From positions 14,184,501-14,248,500 of the forward strand of contig CP136892.1 in NCBI GenBank assembly GCA_034359265.1: 64,000 nucleotides of DNA. Reading direction: 5' to 3'. A program made the translations under genes and the position numbers. The notes under the pieces were generated by a model, which was not told the DNA's origin, ran no database searches, and saw only the letters and a program-made list of their open reading frames with translations. Within the stretch, counting starts at the first letter, position 1. The number at the start of each line of letters is the position of its first letter. Below, one piece after another: positions 36,818 to 45,568 of this stretch. The stretch is from Canna indica. Its lineage: Eukaryota > Streptophyta > Magnoliopsida > Zingiberales > Cannaceae.

Positions 36818-37463
36818 TTCTACACCAACATTCTTTCCAGAAGCAGGTAGACTTTCCATCTCCAATCTATTTTTCGATCCCTAAAACAAAGAGATCTCTA
36901 CCCTTCAAAATTCCTTTCCAAATATGAGACCACCTCCCAGTATTATGATCGTCAAACCATTTCTTCCTGCCAAAATAATAGGAACTCACAATATCTACCC
37001 AGATAATGTCTGTGTCAGTTGCAATATCCCACCACCATCTGCCGAGGCGTACCAGATTGTGCATTTCTGGGTTTAGGATACCCAACCCCCCGTGAGTAAG
37101 CAGAGATGTAACGTCATCCCAACTGACCAGGCCTCCACTTCTTCCCTCATCCACTCCCCCCTATCTATAAGAAAAGCCTTCGTCTTCTGTCTATAGCCTT
37201 AATAACCCACTTGAGCGCCTTAAAGATGGATAGACAGTACTTGGGAATCGAGCTCAGAATGTTGTTAATCAAAACAAGCCGACCCCTGCGCGACAAGAGC
37301 CTACCCTTCCAAGAGCTAAGCCTCCTGTCCACCTTTCGAATAATGCAATTCCAATCTTCCCTCAACAGACGACCATCCCTCAAAAGGAGCCCCAAGTACC
37401 TTAGCGGGAAGAAGCCCACTTTACACCCCAAGATAGCAGTTGCCTCTGTACTCTTCTCCACGT

Positions 37464-37482
37464 CCCCCCCCCCCCCCCCCCC
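37464..37482. repeat. Poly-C homopolymer, 19 bases
   Basis: Uninterrupted C-run on the + strand (G-run in the LINE sense strand) within the RT region, followed by CACC. It shifts the LINE reading frame. Its length may be polymorphic or a sequencing artefact. Confidence 0.9.
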
Positions 37483-38029
37483 ACCATATGGATAGCTTCT
37501 GTCTTTGACAAATTTGCTTTCAGCCCAGTCATTAGCTCAAACCCGCAAAGTAACAACTTCATGTTTAACAGATCATTACAATCACCACTAGTGAAGACTA
37601 CAAAATCATCTGCAAAGTCAAGGTGTGAAATATTTAGGTCATTACTCATCCTCACACCCTTGATGAGTTCTTTTTGTGCTGCCAAGTTCATCATTCTAGT
37701 GAAGATATCAGCCACCAGAAAAAAAAAAGATAGGGGAAAGAGGATCCCTCTACCTCAGCCCTTGCCTATGCCTGATCCATTTCCCTAATACTCGGCCCAT
37801 TTAAAATGACTGATGACTCTCCATATCTAAGAAGCGCAAATAGACTTTCAGTCCATGCCAAAGGAAAATCTCGCTGCTTAAGGAGCTCCAGTAGGAAGTC
37901 CCAATTCACATTGTCGAAAGCCTTAGACAGGTCCAATTTTGACATGATGGAATCCAACGAGTTTTTCTTGTAGAAGTGAATGAGCTCCGAGGCCACCATA
38001 AAATTGTCCAACATAGATATCCTCGGAAG

Positions 38030-38490
38030 TAGAGGTGGCAATGGGTCGTGCCTCGGTCGGCCCGAGCCCGATACCTCAAAGGGGAGGCCCAGCCCCGGCG
38101 TGAGCCTGCCCCTCCGGGCTCGGGCTAGGCTCGGGCCAGCCCAAAATATTAAAGATATTATAAAGGCCGGCAGTGAGACTCGAACCATCAACCTTTAGCT
38201 TCATTTGTGGTGAACTAACCACCACACCAATGCTCTTTATATGCATATATATAATATAACTGAGTAAAGTACCTACTTCTCATGCTCGGCACAGAATACT
38301 AGGCCAAACCTAGATGCAGACCAGGCTAGGGTGGCGCTAGGCCTAGCCTGCGGGTGCAGGGGCAGGCTCGGGCCGGTGCCAGGCTCGACACGGCCCACAT
38401 GCCCAAGGGGTGAACTCGGCCCGCCCCTTGGGCACATGCGGGTCGGGGCCCGTGTCGCCCATGGGCGGGGCCGACCCATTGCCACCTCTA
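38030..38490. mobile_element. hAT-type MITE nested in LINE reverse transcriptase
   Basis: A 461-bp element begins TAGAGGTGGCAATGGGTCG and ends in its exact 19-bp inverted complement. The 8-bp flanks CTCGGAAG (38022-38029) and CTAGGAAG (38491-38498) differ at one base and are a hAT target duplication. GC-rich subterminal regions (GGCCCGAGCC-type words) surround a central tRNA-like segment at about 38165-38235. It interrupts the LINE RT codons precisely, so it is younger than the LINE. Confidence 0.93.
38165..38235 (-). other. tRNA-like A/B-box segment inside the hAT MITE
   Basis: On the - strand TTGGTGTGGTGGTTAG resembles a pol III box A. About 35 nt downstream GGTTCGAGTCT matches the box B consensus closely. 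This could be a captured SINE or tRNA fragment. No full cloverleaf was confirmed. Confidence 0.35.
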
Positions 38491-39421
38491 CTAGGAAGGA
38501 AGGCACTTTGAGTTTCCCCAATCAAGTGTTTCATGTGAGGCTTAAGTTTGTTGGCCATCAGCTTGGAGAAGATTTTCACAATGCTAAAGGAGAGACTAAT
38601 AGGCCTGAAGTCATATAGCTTGTTGGCGCCCTCAACCTTAGAGACAAGAACGACGTAGGATTTATTCATTCTGCTCAGGTCGCATCTACCTTCCCTAATG
38701 TCTTCAAGTACCAGTCTCACATCCTCTCCCACCAAGTCCCAAAAGCAATAAAGAATTCCGGGGTCAGGCCATCAGGTCCAGGAGCTTTGTCCTTCCCAAG
38801 GGACTTCAGTCCTTCCAAGATTTCCTGATTATCGAAACCTGTGCTCAAATCTGATAGGTTGAGGTGCTCACCCCTGAACAACTCATGCCAATTAGGGTGG
38901 ATCAAGCATACACATTGTGTTCCAATAGTCTTACGAAAGAAGTCAAGGAAAGCCTTCTCAATTTCTTCCGACCACCCTACTGACCTACCATCCATTGAAA
39001 CCGACGTAATCTAGTTTCGTTGTTTTCTACCAGTCGCAACCTTATAGAAGAATTTCGTATTTCTGTCCCCATCTTTAAACCATTTCACCTTGGCTCTTTG
39101 CCTCCAAAAGGTATTCTACGCCTCATAACACTTGTCTAATTTACCTCTGATTTCTTTAAGCCTTATGTCATTTGCTCCCCTGTCCCCCTCCTCTCCTTTA
39201 CTAAGCTCGGATTCCAACTCGCCTTCAAGGCTTGTGATGTGTTCCCTTTTAGTAGTCATAAGGGTTCTACTCCAGTCACTCAGTTTTTGCCTTAGGAGTT
39301 TGCATTTCTCAATCCATCTGGATAGGTTAGATTAATTCTCCTTCAGCGACAACTCCCAGCAGTTCTTAACGACTTCACCACAACTAGCTTCCAAGAGCTA
39401 ATGATGTTCAAATCGAAAAAC

Positions 39422-40054
39422 CTACCTTTTGAGAGGCAAATAATCAGAGAGGGTCAGAGGGCAGTGGTCAGACAGGTGCGGGTTACCCGCTTTTACACAC
39501 CATGAGTGCGACCAATTAGATAGTGTCGGGTTGATAAGTATCCTATCTAGTTTCGTAAAAGCTGGGGACGAATGGTTATTACCCCACGTGAAACGTCGAC
39601 CAGAGAGTGGGAGGTCCAAGAAGTCAGAGTCTGCCAACAATTCATAAAATTTACTTGACTCGGTTTCACTACCAGAACAGTAAAGTCTCTCTTCAGAACC
39701 CCTAGTTACATTGAAATCACCCCCTACAAGGGTAGCAGTATCAAAAGGAAGGAGGATCCTTTCCCGTTCATGAAAGAAAACATTTTTATTCTCTCTCTCA
39801 GGCGGCCCGTATAAATTAAAAACCCTAAGCATTCGATTAGTTGGTATAGATGAAGAGTGAATGTTCAAGGCCTCCTTTCTAAGCACCGCCTGATTTAGCA
39901 CACTAGACCTAGCTTCATAGAGCTTGAGCAGACGGGGACTTCGGCAGATCCCTTGCAGGGGATTTGTAGTCGGAGCCACGACCGGAGTAGCCGGATCGAA
40001 GTGAGCAAGGCACGACGCAGGGGGGTCGACAGGGGCATTAGAAGATAAAAGCAA
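39422..40054 (-). pseudogene. LINE ORF1 tail fused to truncated ORF2 endonuclease
   Basis: The - strand frame starts with a Pro/Ser-rich ORF1-like tail and passes at about residue 55 into endonuclease sequence: RVFNLYGPPERE, ATLVGGDFNVTRGSEE, GRRFTWGNNHSSPAFTKLDR and LSDHCPLTL with the Ser-Asp-His active-site end. The endonuclease N-terminus is absent, implying an internal deletion that joined the two parts in frame. Confidence 0.7.
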
Positions 40055-40082
40055 GAATAGATGTATTGTTTGGGGTTATCTG

Positions 40083-41596
40083 TGTTGGCTTTAGGCTTTC
40101 AACCTTAGTCTTAATCTTGGTTTTGATGATAACAAACATGAGACTAATGATTTCATTGAGAATATCTTTCACGTTCCTATCAATTAGCGTTCGATGTCCT
40201 CGATCAAAAATATCGGAAGAAATAAAAAATCGGAAGGACATTAATCGTCGCAGAAACTTCTCGAAGAGCGATGCGTGCACCAAAGACGTATTGGACGGGC
40301 TCAAAGATCACATGAAAGCTCTCAAAGTTGATGGTCGTTGAAAGCCAAAACCCGAAAACAAAGCGCAGAAGAAAAAAAGGCTAAAATTTCAATTCAGCCT
40401 AAGTTCGATCGACCGGGCGGTCAACCGAATAGGGTAAGGAAATGGGCAGTAGCCATTTCGGTCGACCGGTCGGTCGACCGAACACTGCCGAAAATAGGCA
40501 GTGGCTACTTCGATCGACCGACAGAGGCCTAAAAAAGGGCAGTAGTTCTAGTGGTCAATCGATCGGTCGACCGTATTAAAAATTATGCGGCGCGCGATCT
40601 TGGCATCCCTGCATTGGTCGACCGAATTAAGGGAACACGATCTTGCGTCTAGGCGGTCGACCCATCGGTCGATCGACCACATAGAAAAAGCAACGATCGA
40701 ATGATCGATCGATCAGTCGGTCGACCAACCAATCGACCGGCGGCTTGCAACGGATAGAAAACTATCCGTTGAGTTGCCGTTTCTTCGTGAGGGTATAAAT
40801 ATACCTTCACCTACTTCTTTTAATCCTCTTCCTTGGTTCTAAAAGACTTTATTGAGCACTCAAAAGGTAGAATTGAGCCTTCAAAGATCAATTAAGCGGG
40901 GCTTTGTTCTTCCGCGAACATTCTCGCAAGCGCCTAGCTTTCTTCCTCAACTCGGGATCTAATACGAGTACTACCTCCTGACGAGTTGAAGGCGCCAAAG
41001 GCTTGCAAAGGAGCATTAATCTTTGGTTTAATCTTTTAGCTCTTTTGATTGTATTTTAACTGTTTATTTGAACACGTTTTTATTTGATTTGTGGGTTTGT
41101 AAGACCTAGGTTGTTAGGTCTTGTTGTGTGAAGTGGTTACCTACTTACCTTATTGTGAAGGTGTAAAGCCACTTGTGTAAACGTAGGGTTATTAGGATTA
41201 GTCGAGTTGTCCCTTATGATTAAGGTGGAAGAGTGCTCTCGATAAGAAGACGGAGACTTCCGGGTGTGGAAGTATCTTAGGTCGAGAGTGAGACTCTTCG
41301 AGTCAAAGTCCTCTGTGTAAGGGAAATGAAAATTAATCTAGTAAAATTAATTTGGAAATCCTAAGCGGGGTGCTCAGGTAGTGGAGTAGGCATTGAGGCC
41401 GAACCACTATAAATTACCGTGTTAGCATTGTTATTTATTGTTGCTTGTGCTTAATTATTTATATCGCTTCCGTATCAAATCGTAAGATTGCAAATTGCCT
41501 AAACGATTTAAGAAAATGACTAAAATAAGAATTTATGCTAATTAAATTAGTAAACACACTATTCGCCATCCTTCTAGTGTTGCCATTTCACTTTCA
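40083..41596 (+). mobile_element. Probable solo LTR of a copia-type retrotransposon
   Basis: A 1.5-kb TG...CA segment (TGTTGGCTTTAGG to TTTCACTTTCA) is inserted in the LINE. Flanks ATCTG (40078-40082) and ACCTG (41597-41601) match at four of five bases. It has LTR-like layout: a TTTTGATGATAACAAAC start region, an array of GGTCGACCG-type palindromes (about 40400-40740), a TATA-like tataaatata at about 40794, and a long U5-like end. No internal domain or second LTR is adjacent. Orientation and exact ends are inferred. Confidence 0.6.
40400..40745. repeat. Array of GTCGACCG/CGATCGACCG palindromes in the LTR
   Basis: Within about 350 bp the words GGTCGACCG, CGATCGACCG and CGGTCGATCGACC recur more than ten times in both orientations, with spacer sequence between. 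They form many short hairpin-capable palindromes upstream of the TATA-like sequence. Confidence 0.75.
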
Positions 41597-43770
41597 ACCT
41601 GGTCCCCGAATTGGCGAGTAGGTGGCGGCACTACGATCTCCGCCAAGACGCAGCTCGAACGCGAGGAGTGCATCGGTAGCAGATGCGATACGAACATATG
41701 AGGTGCCCGTTGATGAAGTAAAGGGGTAAGAGGAAGTCCAAGGCTAGCCCCCACCCCCACCCCACCCACGTGTCCCGCCATAGAGGGACCCACCACAGGG
41801 CTCGGCCAATTGTAACAGCCCGCCGAGAGCAAAGCTTGATGACTCGCATCAGGAAGCGGCTGCACCATTGTCCAAGTGCCCAAGATTGCAAGTCCATGGC
41901 CAATCAATGGCCCAACCGGTCCAGGCCCACCTCCACCAAACGACAGCAAGAAGCAACTTCTAGAATCCGGGATTTGAATTAAAGGCAAGTTTGGTGAGAC
42001 CACCAAGGAAAAGGAAACGAGACCCATGAGGGCATTCTGAAATAATGACACGTCGCTAGAGAATGGACGCATGCTGGTGCATGACGCGATTGCGTTCCGA
42101 AAAGTAGTGCCGCCATGCAAGGTCTCAAAGTACAACAGACCGAGTCCCCGCAGGGGAACCCCGATACCCGACGAGTAAGGACCCATGGCCGGTGCAACTT
42201 TATCTTGCACGCCGGCCGCCAAGTGCGAGGAGGCGCCCGAGCCATGTGCCGACGTGGTGCCTAAACAGGGCAATGCAGTTGCGCCAGCAAAACCTCTCAC
42301 ATCGGAATAAGAACGACCAAGCGAGTGGTTCCCGTCGGAGGCCCAGTCCGACGAGTGATTGGAGGGCTCCCCATCGTCCCCCACACCTCGATTAATCAGA
42401 AGCTGAGGCGGAATCCATCTACTCCAAAGGATGTTGATCTGAACAGTGAAAGCCGAGTCTTCAATATGAAACTCAATGGAGCGAGGGATGATATCCACAC
42501 CAGTGCAAGCAATTTCCACCCTATAATCTTGTAGGTCACTCCAATTAACACCCGCTCGATCAATTGCATTAAAGGTCCCAAAGCCACTCACAATCGTTTG
42601 TAAGTCAACGTCGTTGTAGTGCTCCACGGGGATCCCGCGTAGACTCAGGCCCACAACAAGTTGCAGAGGGGCGGCGACGCGGCCGTCGACGAAGCTCCAT
42701 TCATCAAACTCCACAAAATTCGACTGCACGTTCATGACTTTCCAATCCAGGAGCTGAGCTTTAGCCGCAGTAGATGGGCACAAGAGCAAGAGAGTACCAT
42801 CGTTCCTAGCTTGAATCTTCCACAGGATTGGATTAACTTCAAACCCGAAGAAGCATGCACATATGTAGCGCAACAGTTGTGCTCCAGTGCCGCACAATCC
42901 CATCAGAATAAGTTTCAGGCCCTTGCTACGCAAGAGATTGATACCCTCACGGGTGTCAGCCGAGATCTGCAAGAAACATTGGCTACAAAGTGGACGAAAC
43001 GCTTCCATATCAACGATTGCAGAGGACTTAGAGCAATGAGAGGACTTGGACTCCTGCAGCACCTTGGAGGCCTTCAAAGGATGAGAACCAAGATCAATGG
43101 AAGGAGAACTCGAGGCAGAGGTATCCTTGGCAGGAGGTCCATAAATATTAACGGGCTGAGGTGATGGTTGAGAAAATCTCGGGACAGAGTTCGTGAATGA
43201 CACAGACGCTCTGCAGGAACGAAAGAGATGGCCAGCCTTCTTGCATCAGAAGCAGCGAGTGACGACCTAGCATTTACTCGCAAAGTGCCCTTTGCGGAGA
43301 CAGTTAAAGCACGAGAGATCATCCCGGAGCTACGCCATTAATGAAGGCAGATCCAGATCCCGCGAAATCATGGCCGAGGCGACCCTGCGAACAACAGGGG
43401 GGCGAGCGACGCATAATCATGCTTCTTCAAAACAGCCTCGACGTAAGACAGATGGGGAGCAGCAGGATCCGACTTCCCAGTAGGCTTAATGATTGCAGTC
43501 ACGGGCTTCTCAGTGACGTCCAGGAATTCCGGGCCAGCAACAACGGGCGGTGGAGACGAGCGCCCCTCCAACACCCGAGAGGACTCCTTACGCCTCCAAA
43601 CCTTCCTTTCAAGAGGTTTACTGTACGAACTGCTCACCAATCTTCTCCTAGGCCTTGCAGAGCTTCCAATGAGCAGAGGATCCCTCCTAGAAAGAGACGA
43701 CTGCCGTGTCTTGCGCACGAGGTTTCATTTCCCTGCATTCGGAAGCGGGGGCTGACCATCATGGGAGATG
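41597..43770 (-). pseudogene. LINE ORF1 with N-terminal zinc knuckles, broken
   Basis: On the - strand the N-terminal part carries an Arg/Ser-rich leader with LSYVEAVLKKHDYASL (about 43450-43400). At about 43315-43215 are two CCHC knuckles, CFNCLRKGHFASKC and a second CKKAGHLFRSC, each followed or broken by a stop. A 553-codon open stretch then has a conserved domain with VGLSLRGIPVEHYNDVDLQ and VSGFGTFNAIDRAGVNWSDL, followed by a Gly/Pro/Ser-rich tail. The LTR insertion cuts its 3' end. Homologous to the ORF1 of the LINE at 14295. Confidence 0.75.
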
Positions 43771-43877
43771 GTTATTGAGGATTTACCTAAAGTGTTGGTC
43801 TCACAACGCTAACCTGCGGAGGGCAAACAATCATCACCAGCCCCACGCGGGCTATTCCACCAGCACAATCCAGGTTG

Positions 43878-44143
43878 CGGGGAAGCGCTCTGCAGCTAAC
43901 TCCATCCGCTCTCTCCCCAAAATCCTGGGCATATGCAATGCTTACGCCAAGATTTCGTGATCCCCTGCCGAACCTATTCCAATTCCAACAGCTCGGACTC
44001 GGATCGTGGGCGGGGAAGCGCTCTGCAGCTAACTCCATCCGCTCTCTCCCCAAAATCCTGGGCATATGCAATGCTTACGCCAAGATTTCGTGATCCCCTG
44101 CCGAACCTATTCCAATTCCAACAGCTCGGACTCGGATCGTGGG
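43878..44143. repeat. Perfect 133-bp tandem duplication
   Basis: Two adjacent copies, 43878-44010 and 44011-44143, each beginning CGGGGAAGCGCTCTGCAGC and ending GGACTCGGATCGTGGG, are identical by eye. The right copy runs straight into plastid-like sequence and the left copy abuts the LINE 5' region. No intact gene is encoded. Confidence 0.93.
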
Positions 44144-44410
44144 GATTGCCGGAATACTTCGTATCAACAGATAAGATACTCGGTATATCAATATTGATTA
44201 GATCCGAAATCTGTTATTGAGAATGCTCATTCAATGAGCATTCTCAATATTATGCCTTGAAGAGGACTCGAACCTCCACGCTCTTTAGCACGAGATTTTG
44301 AGTCTCGCGTGTCTACCGTTTCATCATCAAGGCATCTTGAAAGGGAATCATATTCCATGAATATGATATCTATCTAATGTGATATATGGAATATATGACA
44401 AAGGCTTTTG
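44070..44410. mobile_element. Nuclear plastid-DNA insertion (NUPT), ycf2/ycf15-trnL-CAA spacer
   Basis: The stretch from about ccgaacctattccaattcc to the trnL gene and onward through gaaagggaatcatattccat matches my recollection of the plastid spacer around trnL-CAA in the inverted repeat, with the tRNA 3' end facing the ycf2 side. It is embedded between a LINE and the THADA gene, so it is a nuclear copy. The left limit is uncertain and may reach 43870 if the 133-bp repeats are plastid too. Confidence 0.7.
44253..44333 (-). tRNA. trnL-CAA: Plastid-type tRNA-Leu(CAA), nuclear copy
   Basis: 81 nt on the - strand with acceptor GCCTTGA pairing TCAAGGC, discriminator A, anticodon loop ACTCAAAAT (anticodon CAA), a long class II variable arm and T-arm GGTTCGAGTCC. 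It matches plastid trnL-CAA with a few substitutions in the 5' D-arm region. The pairing is intact, but plastid promoters would not be used in the nucleus, so expression is doubtful. Confidence 0.88.
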
Positions 44411-45568
44411 ATATATCTAATTTATATAAATTTTAAAGAATTATTAGCTAAAAATAGTATTTAACTTTTTGAAAATTCTCATTGGTCAATCATTTTATTA
44501 GCAATTGTATATGAATTGGTTCAAATTATACCATGCCGTTTGCTACTTGTGAGTTTGGTTGTTAAGTTGGTGATGTGATAATTCAAAAATAATTTTTAAT
44601 TTTTAATTTTATCATGCCAAAATTAAATATTTTAATCATTCTTGGATAATCAAATCATCAATTTAACATTCAAGCTCGCATATCACATACTAATATGTTA
44701 TAGTTGGAATCAATCTATAACTTTGTGTACATAATTGAAATCAATAAAAGGAAGAATTATAAGTGAGATTTTTTCTAAAGTTCTAAATATTTTTAACTAA
44801 TAACCCAATTTTAAAAGGGTTGCGGAATCGCGGATATCTCATATTTGATAAAATTTTTTAATCTCTTTTGGAAGTGCAACTATTTTTGTAGTTATATTTG
44901 ATATTTAAAATGTTTACGATCCTTTTTAAGAGAATGTTTAGGATTAGACGAAATGAGGCTCGGTCCTTTATCCATTAGTTATCAGTTATTACACATTGTC
45001 GAGGGTATTTTTGTAACTTACGTTTTGGTATGAAGAAAATTCGATGCCCTTCCTTGGTGCCCTACCCGCGCTCTGGACACTTTCCGGCTCTCCCCTGCCG
45101 CCGCCGCCGGTCTCCGCCTCTCTCGGTCGCCTCCTTCTCTAGCTGCCTTGCTGCCGAAGGCTGCGCCTCACCCTCTATACCACATCAGCACACGTCACAG
45201 TTGCCGCCCTCGCCGTCTCACGCCGCCGGAAGAGCTTCGAGTGATACTCGAGAAAGAAAAAAAAATCATAGAATAGAGAACGGAAGTCAACCGGGGTGCA
45301 CTTCTTGATTTTGAAATTCTATCTATTCAATCATTTTTCTTCTTTTGTAATTCCTTGTGGCTTTTTGTAAACTAAGGCTTTTACACATTAATGTTTTCTA
45401 ATGTAGACATGCGCTCGGTCATTCTGGTTTTTATCACTGTCGTTTATTAAAGTGAGTAGAAAATATTCGGAAACTACACAAGATTCAATATTGCTGTTTT
45501 TGTCTTCTTTTTGTACAACTTAGATCAATCTCCGGCGGAGTGCAAAGTTACAAATTTTAGAATCAAAG
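44411..45568. other. THADA upstream region
   Basis: AT-rich to about 45020, then a GC-rich stretch with CCGCCGCCGCCGG (45040-45240), and a U-rich stretch ending atcaatctccggcgg before the ATG at 45569. This probably holds the promoter and 5' UTR. A 92-codon open frame at 45030-45308 lies upstream of the main start and could be a uORF if transcription begins before it. It is Pro/Ser/Arg-rich with no domain. Confidence 0.5.

Larger units (their letters stand above)
36867..39000 (-). pseudogene. LINE ORF2 reverse transcriptase region, split
   Basis: On the - strand: KDKAPGPDGLTPEFFIAF (about 38740), DFRPISLSFSIVKIFSKLM (about 38590), QSAFLP immediately before the MITE, then after it MLDNFMVASELIHFYKK, LDLSKAFDNVNW (about 37910) and the catalytic LDFADDFVVF (about 37605). 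Later come SSWKGRLLSRRGRLVLINNI and THGGLGILNPEMHNLVRLGRW. Removing the MITE and one target copy would restore continuity at QSAFLP/RISMLDN. Other frameshifts remain. Confidence 0.85.
36818..43870 (-). mobile_element. L1-type LINE, broken and multiply invaded
   Basis: On the - strand the order is ORF1 (about 43760-41597), a copia-type LTR (40083-41596), the remaining ORF1 end and endonuclease (40054-39422), and RT (about 38995-36867). The RT is split by a hAT MITE (38030-38490). The 3' end stops at a CACTA terminus at 36817 with no poly-A. ORF1 and RT resemble the LINE at 14295-20738. Several frame breaks and a deletion at the endonuclease N-terminus (the WNVRG motif is missing) show that it is dead. 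A 19-base poly-C run lies in the RT part. Confidence 0.85.

Noticed and set aside
40400..40745. Possible CRISPR-like array from repeated GTCGACCG words
   Set aside because: Spacing is irregular, repeats are short palindromes and the context is a plant LTR.
42661..43164. 167-codon + strand frame
   Set aside because: It is the antisense of the LINE ORF1 region, whose - strand reading has alignable domain sequence.
43787..44220. Open frames over the 133-bp duplication with repeated peptide
   Set aside because: The repeated peptide simply reflects the DNA duplication; frames are open in both strands and no protein family is recognised.
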